Notes: generated from the letters alone by a model not told the origin. A stretch of DNA of 64,000 bases from Rhodobacter huangdaonensis (GCF_004022465.1 NZ_SAVA01000010.1:65058-129057), one strand, 5' to 3'; positions 44,241 to 53,840 are shown, counted from the stretch's first letter. Numbers and translations are program-made.

Positions 44241-45515
44241 TTACTTCAGGATCGAGCGGCCGGCGTATTCGGCGGTCTCGCCCAGCATTTCCTCGATGCG
44301 GATCAGCTGGTTGTATTTCGCGAGCCGGTCGGAGCGGGCGAGCGAGCCGGTCTTGATCTGGCCGCAGTTGGTGGCGACGGCGAGGTCGGCGATGGTCGCG
44401 TCCTCGGTCTCGCCCGAGCGGTGCGACATCACGTTGGTGTAGCCTGCGCGATGTGCCATGTCGACGGCGGCGAGGGTCTCGGTGAGCGAGCCGATCTGGT
44501 TCACCTTGACCAGCATCGAGTTCGCGACGCCGGCCTTGATGCCGCGGGCAAGGCGCTCGGGGTTGGTCACGAAGAGGTCGTCGCCGACCAGCTGCACCTT
44601 CTTGCCGAGCGCGTCGGTGAGCAGCTTCCAGCCCTCCCAGTCGTCCTCGGCGCAGCCGTCCTCGATCGAGATGATCGGGTAGTCGTTCACCAGCTTTTCA
44701 AGCCAGGCGACGTTCTCGGCCGAGCTCAGGCTCAGGCCCTCGCCCTTCATCTCGTATTTGCCGCCCTTGTAATATTCGGTCGAGGCGCAATCCATCGCCA
44801 GATAGATGTCCTCGCCCGGGCGGTAGCCGGCCTTCTCGATCGACTTCAGCACGAAATCGAGCGCGTCGCGGGTCGAGGCGAGCATCGGCGCAAAGCCGCC
44901 CTCGTCGCCGAGCCCGGTCGACAGCCCCGCCGCCGAAAGCTCTTTCTTCAGCGTGTGGAACACTTCCGAGCCCATCCGCACCGCGTCGCGGATGTTGCCG
45001 GCCGAGACCGGCATGATCATGAATTCCTGCACGTCGATCGGGTTGTCGGCATGTTCGCCGCCGTTGATGATGTTCATCATCGGCACCGGCAGGATGCGCG
45101 CCGAGGTGCCGCCGACATAGCGGTAAAGCGGCTGCATGGTGAAATCGGCCGCGGCCTTGGCGCAGGCGAGCGAGACGCCGAGGATGGCATTCGCGCCGAG
45201 CCGGCCCTTGTTGGGGGTGCCGTCAAGCTCGATCATCATGGCGTCGATGGCGACCTGCTCGGTCACGTCCTCGCCGACGAGGTTCTCGGCGATCTCGCCG
45301 TTCACCGCCATCACGGCTTCCAGAACGCCCTTGCCCATGTAGCGCGACTTGTCGCCGTCGCGGCGCTCGACCGCTTCGTGCGCGCCGGTCGAGGCGCCCG
45401 AGGGAACCGCGGCGCGGCCCATCGTGCCGTCTTCGAGGATCACGTCGACCTCGACGGTCGGGTTGCCGCGGCTGTCGAGAATCTCGCGCGCGTGGATGTC
45501 GATGATCGTGCTCAT
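44241..45515 (-). CDS. eno: Enolase
   Basis: The product is 424 residues. The N-terminal ILDSRGNPTVEVDV, acidic metal ligands in LAMDCASTEYYKG and SIEDGCAEDDWEG, and the catalytic Lys in MLVKVNQIGS, then SHRSGETEDATIADLAV, are all typical. It converts 2-phosphoglycerate to phosphoenolpyruvate. It is a single-gene unit with a strong terminator. Confidence 0.97.
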   Translation of the reverse strand: MSTIIDIHAREILDSRGNPTVEVDVILEDGTMGRAAVPSGASTGAHEAVERRDGDKSRYMGKGVLEAVMAVNGEIAENLVGEDVTEQVAIDAMMIELDGTPNKGRLGANAILGVSLACAKAAADFTMQPLYRYVGGTSARILPVPMMNIINGGEHADNPIDVQEFMIMPVSAGNIRDAVRMGSEVFHTLKKELSAAGLSTGLGDEGGFAPMLASTRDALDFVLKSIEKAGYRPGEDIYLAMDCASTEYYKGGKYEMKGEGLSLSSAENVAWLEKLVNDYPIISIEDGCAEDDWEGWKLLTDALGKKVQLVGDDLFVTNPERLARGIKAGVANSMLVKVNQIGSLTETLAAVDMAHRAGYTNVMSHRSGETEDATIADLAVATNCGQIKTGSLARSDRLAKYNQLIRIEEMLGETAEYAGRSILK

Positions 45516-45637
45516 GTCGGTGCCCTCACTGGGTGGCTGAAGTCGGCTTCTCTATAGCCCGCGCCGGCGCATCCGAAAAGCGCCGAGTGGGTGAATTCGG
45601 CGGCACCGCGGCATGTTAGCGACGAAAGCGGCACGGC

Positions 45638-46501
45638 TCAGCGCCGCCGCACCGCCTCGCGCCAGATCGAATAGAGCCCCGAGGCCACGATCACCGCGCC
45701 GCCGATCAGCGTGGCGGGGCCCGGCGGCTCGCGGAACACCACCCAGCCGATCGCCACGGCAAAGATCAGCCGGGTGTAGCGGAACGGGGTGATGAAGGAC
45801 ATCTCGCCGATCCGCACCGAGGCGATCAGCATGTAATAGGCGGCGGCGCCGAACAGGGTTGCGCCGACGATCATCGCCCAGTGCAGCGCGCTCATCGCCA
45901 CGAGGTGATCGCCCAGCACCCACAGCATGATCGGCCCCGCCGGCACGATCGCGGCAAAGCCCCAGGTGGCGAGTTGCAGCGAGGTGACGCCGCGGCCGAT
46001 GCGCCGGGTGATGAGATCGCGCGCCGAGATCCAGATCACCGAGATCACCGACAGAAGCGACAGCACGGAAAAGCCCGTGGTGCCGGGCTGGATCACGATC
46101 ATCACGCCGGTGAAGCCGAGCGCGATCGCCAGCCAGCGCCGCCAGCCGACCGTCTCCTTCAGGAACAGTGCCGCGCCCAGCGTGACGGCCAGCGGTGCCG
46201 CCTGCTGGATCGCCGAGGCCTGGGCGAGGGGGGTGAAGGCGATGGCGCTGATGTAGAACATCGTCGCGACGAATTCGGACAGGCTGCGCCAGATCACCGG
46301 GCCGGTGAACAGGCGGCGGGTGAAGGGGTTTTCCCCGCGGGCCAGCGCCGCCACCGCGAAGATCGCGGCGCCAAGCGCGCCGAGCACGATCATCATCTGG
46401 CCGACCGGCAATTCCGCCGTCAGCCGTTTCATGAACATGTCCTCGAGCGCGAAGCCGAGCATTGCGCCCACCATCAGCAGGCTGCCGCGAAGGTTTTCCA
46501 T
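45638..46501 (-). CDS. DMT-family transporter (EamA domains)
   Basis: From the ATG at 46501 the product is 287 residues with about ten transmembrane helices in two EamA repeats (first ending near residue 140, second GWVVFREPPGPATLIGGAVI near the C-terminus). Such proteins export or exchange small metabolites; the substrate is unknown. A longer upstream frame extension lacks membrane character and was rejected. Confidence 0.88.
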   Translation of the reverse strand: MENLRGSLLMVGAMLGFALEDMFMKRLTAELPVGQMMIVLGALGAAIFAVAALARGENPFTRRLFTGPVIWRSLSEFVATMFYISAIAFTPLAQASAIQQAAPLAVTLGAALFLKETVGWRRWLAIALGFTGVMIVIQPGTTGFSVLSLLSVISVIWISARDLITRRIGRGVTSLQLATWGFAAIVPAGPIMLWVLGDHLVAMSALHWAMIVGATLFGAAAYYMLIASVRIGEMSFITPFRYTRLIFAVAIGWVVFREPPGPATLIGGAVIVASGLYSIWREAVRRR

Positions 46502-46606
46502 TGAGAGTTCCCATTTCGGCGGAGCCGTCCGCCTGCCGCCCCTCTGACGCAAGCGCCGCGTGCCGTCCAGCATGCGATTGTGTGGCGCACAATCGCGGGC
46601 CCGGGC

Positions 46607-47308
46607 TCAGACCTGCAGCCCCTCGACATCGGCCCAGATCGGCAGGTGATCCGAGGCGCGCCGCGCCAGCGGGCTGTCGAACACCCCCATCCGCAGCACC
46701 CGCAGCCCGGGCGTCGTCACCAGCCGGTCGAGCCGGCCAAGCGGCGCGCGCGAGGGGTAGGTGGCGCCCGGCGCGTGGATGTCGAGCCCGGTCAGCGCCT
46801 CGAAGCCGCGCTTCGTCGACCATTCGTTGAAATCGCCGATGGCAAGCGCCGGCCCCGGCGCCTCGCGGCCCAGCTCGCGCGCGATGCGGGCCCATTGCGC
46901 GCGCCGGTCGGTGCGGCGCAGGCCCAGATGCGCGGCGATCAGCACGAAGGGATCGGCACCGCTGCGGGCAAGCATCAGGCGCAGCGCGCCGCGCGGTTCG
47001 AGCCCGGGCAGCGCGATCCCCTCGGTGGCAAGGATGCGGGTGCCGCGCCGCACCAGCACCGTCTGGCCATGCCAGCCAAGGCTTTCCGGCCCGGTGCGCG
47101 GCAGATCGGCGGGGCGGAAATCGGTCTCGGCCTCGATCAGCTTCGCCGGCAGCGCCGCGGGCCGCTCGCCAAGGCGCAGGTCCACCTCCTGCAAGGCGAC
47201 GATATCGGCCGAGAGCGCGTTGATCACGCTCAGCACCCGCTCGGGGTCGCGCAGGCCATCGGTGCCGACGCATTTGTGGGTGTTGTAGGAGGCGATGCGC
47301 AGGGTCAT
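46607..47308 (-). CDS. Endonuclease/exonuclease/phosphatase family protein
   Basis: From the ATG at 47308 the product is 233 residues. EEP-fold motifs appear in order: IASYNTHKCVG, DIVALQEVDLR, AAHLGLRRTDRR, IGDFNEW and the final SDHLPI. The family includes nucleases and phosphoesterases; the first motif resembles membrane-lipid-acting members. No signal peptide is visible. The stop of the downstream-encoded SelO gene is about 40 bases away. Confidence 0.85.
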   Translation of the reverse strand: MTLRIASYNTHKCVGTDGLRDPERVLSVINALSADIVALQEVDLRLGERPAALPAKLIEAETDFRPADLPRTGPESLGWHGQTVLVRRGTRILATEGIALPGLEPRGALRLMLARSGADPFVLIAAHLGLRRTDRRAQWARIARELGREAPGPALAIGDFNEWSTKRGFEALTGLDIHAPGATYPSRAPLGRLDRLVTTPGLRVLRMGVFDSPLARRASDHLPIWADVEGLQV

Positions 47309-47346
47309 GCGAAATCCATATCCGGCCACCGGGGGCCTGGCGATGC

Positions 47347-48774
47347 CTAGGTGCCGCAGAAGGTCCGGTGCACGATCTCGTGGGCGCGCGGCGCGGCCTC
47401 GAGATCGGCAAATTCGGGGGGCGCGGCGAAGGGATCGGCAAGCGCCGCCGACAGCCGCGTGAAGGGCGCAAGGTCACCCTCGACCGCCGCCGCGATCGCC
47501 GCCTCGACGCGGTGATTGCGCGGAATGCGCACCGGGTTCGCCGCCGTCATCACCGCCTGCGGATCGGCCTCGCGGGCCAGCCGCGCCTGCCAGTCGGGCG
47601 CCCAGGTGTCGAAGGCCAGCGGCTCGGCAAACTCGTCGCGCGCGGTGCCGGTGACGAGGCCGCGGAAGCTGCGGGTGAAATCGGCGCGCTCGCTCGCCAT
47701 CCGGCCGAGCAGCGCCTCGATCAGCGGCTGATCCTCGGGCGTTGCTGCGGCCAGACCGATCTTGCGGCCGAAGCGCGCCAGCCATTCGGCCTGGTAGAGC
47801 GGCACGAAACCGTTCACCGCCTCGGTCGCGGCCTCGATCGCCGCCTCGCGGTCGCCCATCAGCGGCAGCAGGCAGGTGGCGAGTTGCGCAAGGTTCCACG
47901 CCGCGATCTGCGGCTGGTTCGCATAGGCATAGCGGCCGTACTGGTCGATCGAGGAGAACACCGTCGAGGGGTGATAGGCGTCCATGAAGGCGCAGGGGCC
48001 ATAATCGATGGTCTCGCCCGAAACCGCCATGTTGTCGGTGTTCATCACGCCATGGATGAAGCCAAGCGCCATCCAGGCGGCGATCAGCTGCGCCTGCGCC
48101 GCGACGACCGCGCGCAGCAGCTCAAGCGGCCCCCGGGCCTCGGGAAAATGCCGCGCGATGACCTGATCGGCGAGCAGCGAAAGCGCCTCGGTGTCGCCGC
48201 GCGCGGCGAAATACTGGAATGTGCCGACGCGGATATGGCTCGCCGCCACGCGGGCCAGCACCGCGCCCGGCCGCCCCATCGCGTCGCGCACCACCACCTC
48301 GCCGGTCGCCACCGCCGCAAGCGCCCGCGTCGTCGGCACGCCAAGCGCGGCCATCGCCTCGCTCACCAGATATTCGCGCAGCACCGGGCCAAGCCAGGCC
48401 CGCCCGTCGCCGCGCCGCGAGAACGGGGTCTGCCCGGCGCCCTTCAGCGCCAGATCCACCCGTGCCCCGTCGGGCGCCACGATCTCGCCCAGAAGCACCG
48501 CCCGGCCGTCGCCAAGGGTCGGCACCCAGCCCCCGAACTGATGTCCGGCATAGGCCTGCGCAAGCGGCGCGGCCCCCGCCGGCACCGCATTGCCCGCAAG
48601 CATCGCGACGCCCTCGGGCGTGGCCAGTGCCTCGGGGTCAAGGCCAAGGCGCAAGGCCAGATCGCGGTTCAGCGCCAGCAGCGCCGGCGCGCGCACCGGC
48701 GCAGGATCGAGCCGCGCGAAGAAACGCTCGGGCAGGCGGGCATAGGAATTGTCGAAGGGCAGGGTCATCGTCAT
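47347..48774 (-). CDS. selO: Protein adenylyltransferase SelO (YdiU/UPF0061)
   Basis: The product is 475 residues. The pseudokinase-derived fold is shown by AYAGHQFGGWVPTLGDGRAV (about residues 67-86), TPFSRRGDGRAWLGPVLREY and FIHGVMNTDNMAVSGETIDY. SelO transfers AMP from ATP to protein hydroxyls and is linked to redox stress. AGAGAG precedes the start. An ATG six bases inside is an alternative. Confidence 0.93.
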   Translation of the reverse strand: MTMTLPFDNSYARLPERFFARLDPAPVRAPALLALNRDLALRLGLDPEALATPEGVAMLAGNAVPAGAAPLAQAYAGHQFGGWVPTLGDGRAVLLGEIVAPDGARVDLALKGAGQTPFSRRGDGRAWLGPVLREYLVSEAMAALGVPTTRALAAVATGEVVVRDAMGRPGAVLARVAASHIRVGTFQYFAARGDTEALSLLADQVIARHFPEARGPLELLRAVVAAQAQLIAAWMALGFIHGVMNTDNMAVSGETIDYGPCAFMDAYHPSTVFSSIDQYGRYAYANQPQIAAWNLAQLATCLLPLMGDREAAIEAATEAVNGFVPLYQAEWLARFGRKIGLAAATPEDQPLIEALLGRMASERADFTRSFRGLVTGTARDEFAEPLAFDTWAPDWQARLAREADPQAVMTAANPVRIPRNHRVEAAIAAAVEGDLAPFTRLSAALADPFAAPPEFADLEAAPRAHEIVHRTFCGT

Positions 48775-48845
48775 CTCTCTGATCTGCGCCGCCGCCCGCC
48801 CGGGTCAAGCCCCGCGCGCGCGGACTTGAAGACGAAGGCTGCCTT

Positions 48846-48874
48846 TCCTTGGCAAAATACTCCCGCCGGAGGCG
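48846..48874 (-). repeat. Dispersed intergenic repeat R1, copy F
   Basis: TTTCCTTGGCAAAATACTCC then CGCCGGAGG. It lies between the nucleoside hydrolase stop and the SelO start. Confidence 0.7.
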
Positions 48875-48880
48875 CCGCGC

Positions 48881-49816
48881 TCACAGCCGCGCCAGCCTCT
48901 CGGTGAGCAGCGCATAAAAGCCCTCGGCATTCGCGCGGCCGACGAAATAGGCGTTCGGTTCGCGGTCGGTCACCCGCCACCAATCGGCAACCGTCATCCC
49001 CAGCGTCAGCTCGGACACGGTCTCGATCTCGACATTGATGTGGCGCCCCTCGAAGAGGTCCGGTTGCAGCAGATAGGCGATGACGCAGGGGTCATGCAGC
49101 GGCGCGCCCTCCGAGCCGTATTTCTCCATGTCGAACCGCTCGAAGAAATCGGTCCAGCTTGCCACCGCATGGCCCACCGGCGTCCCAAGGCCGCGGAAGG
49201 CCTCGATCCGGGCGCGGTTGGTCAGCACCTGATGCGTGGCGTCAAGCGGCAGAACCACCAAAGGCACGCCGGAATGGAACACGATTTCCGCGGCTTGCGG
49301 GTCGACGTGAATGTTGAACTCGGCGGCGGGGGTGGTGTTGCCCACCTCGAAATAGGCGCCGCCCATCAGCACGATCTCGGCGATTCGCGGGGCGATGTCG
49401 GGCGCCTTTTGCAGCGCCGTCGCGATGTTCGTCAGCGGCCCGAGCGGACATAGCGTGACCGTGCCCGCAGGCTCGCGTCGCAGCGTCTCGATCAGGAAGT
49501 CGACGGCATGGCCCGGCTGCAGCGCCATCCCCGGCTCGGGCAGCGCGATGCCGTCGAGCCCGGTCTTGCCATGCACATATTCCGCGGTGACGAGCGGGCG
49601 CAACAGCGGCCGGTCGCAGCCGGCAAAGACCTTGATGTCGGGCCGCCCGGCCAGCTCGCACACCACCCGCGCGTTCTTCGCGGTCAGCGGCAGGGGCACG
49701 TTGCCGGCAACGCAGGTGATGCCCAGCACCTCGAGTTCGGGGCTTGCCAGCGCCAGCAGGATGGCAACGGCGTCGTCCTGACCGGGGTCGGTGTCGATGA
49801 TGATCTTGCGGGTCAT
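48881..49816 (-). CDS. Nucleoside hydrolase, IunH family
   Basis: From the ATG at 49816, preceded by GAAGGAG, the product is 311 residues. The N-terminal IIIDTDPGQDDAVAILLAL contains the aspartate cluster that binds calcium and ribose. VTLCPLGPLTNIATAL and EFNIHVDPQAAEIVF follow. It hydrolyses the N-glycosidic bond of ribonucleosides for salvage. Purine or pyrimidine preference cannot be read from the motifs alone. Confidence 0.92.
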   Translation of the reverse strand: MTRKIIIDTDPGQDDAVAILLALASPELEVLGITCVAGNVPLPLTAKNARVVCELAGRPDIKVFAGCDRPLLRPLVTAEYVHGKTGLDGIALPEPGMALQPGHAVDFLIETLRREPAGTVTLCPLGPLTNIATALQKAPDIAPRIAEIVLMGGAYFEVGNTTPAAEFNIHVDPQAAEIVFHSGVPLVVLPLDATHQVLTNRARIEAFRGLGTPVGHAVASWTDFFERFDMEKYGSEGAPLHDPCVIAYLLQPDLFEGRHINVEIETVSELTLGMTVADWWRVTDREPNAYFVGRANAEGFYALLTERLARL

Positions 49817-49976
49817 GGCGGTCTCCTTCGGCGGGCAGAGTGTCGCAGGGCAGGCCCGAAGTCCATCGCCCGTCGCCGCGCCCGGGCCCAATCTTCGCCA
49901 TATTCAATGGTTAACGATGAGTCTCATCAGGCGCCGGCTTCCGGCCCGGACCCAGAAAAAAAGAGCAGGCAGGCAG

Positions 49977-50756
49977 ATGCGGACGAACGATCATCACGTG
50001 TTTCTTTCGATGCCGGGCACCGGGGCACTTGGCGCCATTGTCGCGCGCAGCCTCGCCGCAGGGCAGGCGGCGCTTGGCGCGACGGGGCTGGGCAAGGCGG
50101 TGCTGGGGCCGGTGGCCTCGGGCGGCGTGCATGTCGACGAAACGATCTGCGGCCGCGCCGCGGCGGGAATGGAGGGCTTCTTCCCGCTCGCCGAGGCCCG
50201 CGCCTTTGCCTTTTCGCGCAAGATCCGCGGCCCGGTCGGCCGGCTGGTGCTGCCGATGCTGCCGCTCGATGCGCTCTATCCGAAGCTCTGGCGGGCACAG
50301 GCCGCGCGCCGCGCCATGCCGGCCTTCGACGCGCTTGCCCCGCATCTGCTGGCCGAGCCGCGCGGCTGGTTCGATCTGGTATCGGAGCTGATCGCGACGC
50401 TTGCGCCGCGCGAGACGATCCTGCTGGTCGACCCGACGCCCGCCGAGGCGCTGGCGGCGCTGGTGCCCGAGGCGGAGCTTGCCGCCCCGGCTTCCGTCGA
50501 GCCCGAGCTGCCCGATACCGCGCTCGCCATGCTGCAGCGGCTCCATCGCAGCGGCATCACGCTGCCGGCGCGGCAGCTCTCGCGCCTCGCCGCCTTCCAC
50601 CTGCGCCAGCCGCAGCCGGCGCCGATCGCGGCCTTCTCGGAACTTGACGCCGCGCGCCTGCGCCGGCAGTTCGCGGCCGATCTCGACCAGCTCACCGGTC
50701 TGCCCTGCGTGCGCGTCGGCGCCGCCCTGCCGCCCGCGGCGATTGCCGCCGAATAA
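49977..50756 (+). CDS. Protein of unknown function, alphaproteobacterial
   Basis: From the ATG at 49977 the product is 259 residues; an ATG at 49917 adds 20 basic residues. It contains HHVFLSMPGTGALGAIVARS near the N-terminus and a Leu/Pro/Ala-rich helical remainder. MPGTGALG is only superficially like a P-loop and lacks the GKS/T. No membrane segments are evident. It may be a sulfotransferase-like or purely helical protein, but no family was recognised. It is divergent from the nucleoside hydrolase and convergent with the iron-binding protein gene. Confidence 0.65.
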   Translation: MRTNDHHVFLSMPGTGALGAIVARSLAAGQAALGATGLGKAVLGPVASGGVHVDETICGRAAAGMEGFFPLAEARAFAFSRKIRGPVGRLVLPMLPLDALYPKLWRAQAARRAMPAFDALAPHLLAEPRGWFDLVSELIATLAPRETILLVDPTPAEALAALVPEAELAAPASVEPELPDTALAMLQRLHRSGITLPARQLSRLAAFHLRQPQPAPIAAFSELDAARLRRQFAADLDQLTGLPCVRVGAALPPAAIAAE

Positions 50757-50773
50757 GCCCGGAACAGCAAAAG

Positions 50774-50800
50774 GCCCCGCCGAGGCGGGGCATTTTGTTT
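50774..50800. terminator. Bidirectional terminator
   Basis: GCCCCGC-CGAG-GCGGGGC followed by ATTTTGTTT on the plus strand, with CTTTTGC on the minus strand. It serves both converging genes. Confidence 0.85.
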
Positions 50801-50807
50801 CAGTTGA

Positions 50808-51812
50808 TTAGCCGTCGAAGTTGACGCTTTCGATGAGCTTCAGCGCCGTCGGGCGCAGCTTCGCCACCTCGATCAGGCCAAGCGCGTCGGGGGTGAACTC
50901 GCCCCAGCTCTCGACCAGCGCCGAACGCGGCACGCCGGGCTTCACCGGAAACTCGTTGTTGGTCTCGGCATAGATCCGCTGCGCCTCGTCCGAGGCAAGG
51001 AATTCCATCAGCTTCAGCGCCGCATCCTTGTTCGGGGCCGCCTTGGTCATCGCCACGCCCGAGATGTTCATATGCGTGCCGCCGCCCTCGAATTTCGGGA
51101 AGACGATGCGCACCGCGGCGGCATAGTCCTTCTCGACCGGGTCGGCGACCATCTGGCCCATGTAATAGGTGTTGCCGAGCGAGATGTCGCATTCGCCCGC
51201 CCAGATCGACTTCACCTGGCTGCGGTCGTTGCCCTCGGGCTTCTTCGCGAGATTGGCCTTCACGCCCTCGAGCCAGGTGCGCGTTGCCTCCTCGCCATGA
51301 TGGGCAAGATAGGCCGCGGTCAGCGCGACGTTGTAATCGGCGGTGAACGGGCGGGTGCAGATCCGGCCCTTCCACTTCGGATCGGCGAGATCCTCGTAGC
51401 TCGTCACCTCGCCGTCCTTCACCCGGTCGCGGCTCGCGTAGACGATGCGGGCGCGGGTGGTCAGGCCGAACCACTGGTGGCCCGGGTCGCGGAACGCGGC
51501 CGGGATCGCGGCATCAAGCGCCGGATCCTCGACCGGCTGGGTGACGCCGGCATCGACCACCTGCATCAGCCGCGCGATGTCGACGGTCATCACCAGATCG
51601 GCGGGCGAGCGCGCGCCCTCGGCCACCAGCCGCTCGACCATGCCCTTGTCGACGAAGGCGACGTTGACGTCGATGCCGGTCTCCTTGGTGAAGGCGTCAA
51701 AGAGCGGCTGCACCAGCTCGGGCTGGCGGTGGGAATAGACGTTGACCTCCTCGGCAAACGCCGGGGTGGCGGCGAGCGCCGTGGTCAGGGCCAGAAGGAT
51801 GCGCGCGGTCAT
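50808..51812 (-). CDS. Iron(III) ABC transporter substrate-binding protein (FutA/AfuA/FbpA-like)
   Basis: The product is 334 residues with a signal peptide (ALTTALAATPAFAEE). EVNVYSHRQPELVQPLFDAF and the paired tyrosines in GNTYYMG fit the periplasmic ferric-iron-binding subgroup. AAAGGAG precedes the start. No permease or ATPase gene is adjacent on this strand, so it is an orphan that must use a transporter encoded elsewhere or act as an iron store or sensor. Confidence 0.9.
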   Translation of the reverse strand: MTARILLALTTALAATPAFAEEVNVYSHRQPELVQPLFDAFTKETGIDVNVAFVDKGMVERLVAEGARSPADLVMTVDIARLMQVVDAGVTQPVEDPALDAAIPAAFRDPGHQWFGLTTRARIVYASRDRVKDGEVTSYEDLADPKWKGRICTRPFTADYNVALTAAYLAHHGEEATRTWLEGVKANLAKKPEGNDRSQVKSIWAGECDISLGNTYYMGQMVADPVEKDYAAAVRIVFPKFEGGGTHMNISGVAMTKAAPNKDAALKLMEFLASDEAQRIYAETNNEFPVKPGVPRSALVESWGEFTPDALGLIEVAKLRPTALKLIESVNFDG

Positions 51813-51841
51813 AGGTGACTCCTTTGGTCAGGTTTTGACGT

Positions 51842-51870
51842 TCTATGCCTGAGCGCGGCACATGGGTCAA
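51842..51870 (-). promoter_or_regulatory. Candidate promoter of the iron-binding protein gene
   Basis: On the minus strand TTGACC and CATAGA are 17 bases apart, with the -10 about 30 bases before the start codon. No obvious Fur, Irr or RirA-type box was noticed. Confidence 0.5.
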
Positions 51871-51912
51871 TACCTGAGTGAAGAAATCGGGAATATCGCG
51901 CGAGGCGGTGCG

Positions 51913-51974
51913 GACAGAGGGGGCGCTGCCCCCGCGGCTGCGCCGCCCCCCCCCGAGGTATTTGGGGCAAGATG
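51913..51974 (+). repeat. Dispersed intergenic repeat R1, copy G
   Basis: GGGGGCGCTGCCCCCGCGGC followed by a C-run, then CCGAGGTATTTGGGGCAAGA. It is closely related to copy B and lies directly after the ABC-F gene stop. Confidence 0.75.
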
Positions 51975-51986
51975 AATGGCTGGGGC

Positions 51987-53840
51987 TCAGCCCGCGACGG
52001 CGGTCTCGAGCGCTTCGAGGGCCTCCATCCACAGCTCTTCGGCGCGGGTCATCGCGTCGCGCGCCTCGGCATGCTTGCGCAGCCACTTGTCGCGCTCGGC
52101 CGCACGGGAGGCCTCGTAGAGTTCCGGATCGGAAAGCTTTTCGTCCAGCTTTTCAAGCATTTCGGCAAGCTTGCTCACGCGCTCTTCGCATTTGCGTGCC
52201 TCCGCGCGCAGGGCGAGGACGGCGTCGCGCGCGGGACGCACGGGCTTGTCCTTCGGCTTCGGCGCGGGCTTGTCCGCGGGGTCGCCCGCCAGCAGCTCGG
52301 CGCGGTATTGTTCGAGATCGCCGCCATAGGGGGCGACGGCGCCACCCTTCACCAGCCACAGCCGGTCCGCGGCCAGGCTGAGCAGGTGCATGTCATGGCT
52401 GACCAGAACCACCGCGCCCGAATAGGCGGTCAGCGCCTCGACCAGCGCCTCGCGGCTTTCGATGTCGAGGTGGTTGGTCGGTTCGTCGAGGATCAGCAGA
52501 TGCGGCGCGTCGATCGTGGCGAGCAGCAGCGACAGACGGGCCTTCTGCCCGCCCGAAAGCTTGCGCACGAGGGTTTCGGCCTGATCGGCGAAAAGGCCAA
52601 AGCCCGCGAGGCGTGCGCGCAGCTTCGTCTGCGCCTCCTCGGGGCGCAGCCGCTGCAGATGGGTGAGCGGCGTCGCGTCGAGGTCGAGCTCGTCGACCTG
52701 ATGCTGGGCGAAATAGCCGATGCGCAGCTTCGAGGAACGGGTGATCGACCCCTCGGAGGCCTGAAGCTTGCCGGCCAGAAGCTTGGAAAGGGTGGATTTC
52801 CCCTCGCCGTTGCGGCCCAGCAGGGCGATCCGGTCATCCTGGTCGATGCGCAGCGACAGCCGGCGCAGCACCGGCTTGCCGCCATAACCCACGGCGGCGC
52901 CCTCCATCGCGATGATCGGCGGGTTCAGCGCCTCGGGCGCGGGGAAGGAGAAGGCGACCTTCGCCGCCTCTTCAGGGGCGGTGATCGGCTCCATCTTTTC
53001 CAGCATCTTGACCCGGGCCTGGGCCTGCGCGGCCTTGGTGGCCTTCGCCTTGAAGCGGTCGACGAAGCTTTGCAGATGGGCGCGGCGGGCGTCCTGCTTC
53101 TTCGCCTCGGCGACGAGGGCGGCGCGGGCGGCGGCACGCTGGCGGGCGAACTGATCGTAGGGGCCCTGCCACAGCGTCAGCTTGCGGTTCTCGAGATGCA
53201 GGATCGAGCTGACGGCGCGGTTCAGAAGTTCCCGGTCATGGCTGATGATGATCACCGTATGCGGGTATTTCACCAGATAGCTTTCGAGCCAGAGCGCGCC
53301 CTCGAGGTCGAGGTAGTTGGTCGGCTCGTCGAGCAGCAGCAGATCGGGCTGGGCGAAAAGCACGCCCGCCAGCGCCACGCGCATCCGCCAGCCGCCGGAG
53401 AAATCCGAGCAGGGGCGGCGCTGCGCCTCGGCGTCGAAACCGAGCCCCTTCAGGATCGCCGAGGCGCGGCCCTCGGCCGACCAGGCGTCGATATCGGCAA
53501 GCCGGGTCTGGATCTCGGCGATGCGGTGCGGGTCGGTGGCATCGGCTGCCTCCTCCAGCAGCGCGGCGCGCTCGGTATCGGCGGCGAGCACCGTGTCGAT
53601 GAGCGAGGTCGCCGAGGAGGGGACCTCCTGCGCCACGCCGCCGATGCGGGCCTGCGACGGCAGGCTGATCTCGCCGCCCTCGAGCGCGAGCTCGCCCCGG
53701 ATCAGGCGAAAGAGCGTGGTCTTGCCGGCGCCATTCGCGCCGACGAGGCCGACCTTGTGGCCGTCGGGGATGGTGGCAGAGGCGGCCTCGAACAGCGGGC
53801 GGCCCTCGACGGAATAGGAGATGGTGTCGATCTTCAGCAT
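51987..53840 (-). CDS. ABC-F family ATPase (Uup/YheS-like)
   Basis: From the ATG at 53840 the product is 617 residues. Two ABC modules are present, Walker A GANGAGKTT (about residue 34) and GRNGEGKST (about 345), each with a signature and LLLDEPTNYLD or LILDEPTNHLD. The linker between them (about 235-310) is charged, and the C-terminus is a coiled coil. There are no membrane segments, so it acts on the ribosome or in stress tolerance rather than transport. A long upstream extension of the frame antisense to ndk was rejected. Confidence 0.93.
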   Translation of the reverse strand: MLKIDTISYSVEGRPLFEAASATIPDGHKVGLVGANGAGKTTLFRLIRGELALEGGEISLPSQARIGGVAQEVPSSATSLIDTVLAADTERAALLEEAADATDPHRIAEIQTRLADIDAWSAEGRASAILKGLGFDAEAQRRPCSDFSGGWRMRVALAGVLFAQPDLLLLDEPTNYLDLEGALWLESYLVKYPHTVIIISHDRELLNRAVSSILHLENRKLTLWQGPYDQFARQRAAARAALVAEAKKQDARRAHLQSFVDRFKAKATKAAQAQARVKMLEKMEPITAPEEAAKVAFSFPAPEALNPPIIAMEGAAVGYGGKPVLRRLSLRIDQDDRIALLGRNGEGKSTLSKLLAGKLQASEGSITRSSKLRIGYFAQHQVDELDLDATPLTHLQRLRPEEAQTKLRARLAGFGLFADQAETLVRKLSGGQKARLSLLLATIDAPHLLILDEPTNHLDIESREALVEALTAYSGAVVLVSHDMHLLSLAADRLWLVKGGAVAPYGGDLEQYRAELLAGDPADKPAPKPKDKPVRPARDAVLALRAEARKCEERVSKLAEMLEKLDEKLSDPELYEASRAAERDKWLRKHAEARDAMTRAEELWMEALEALETAVAG

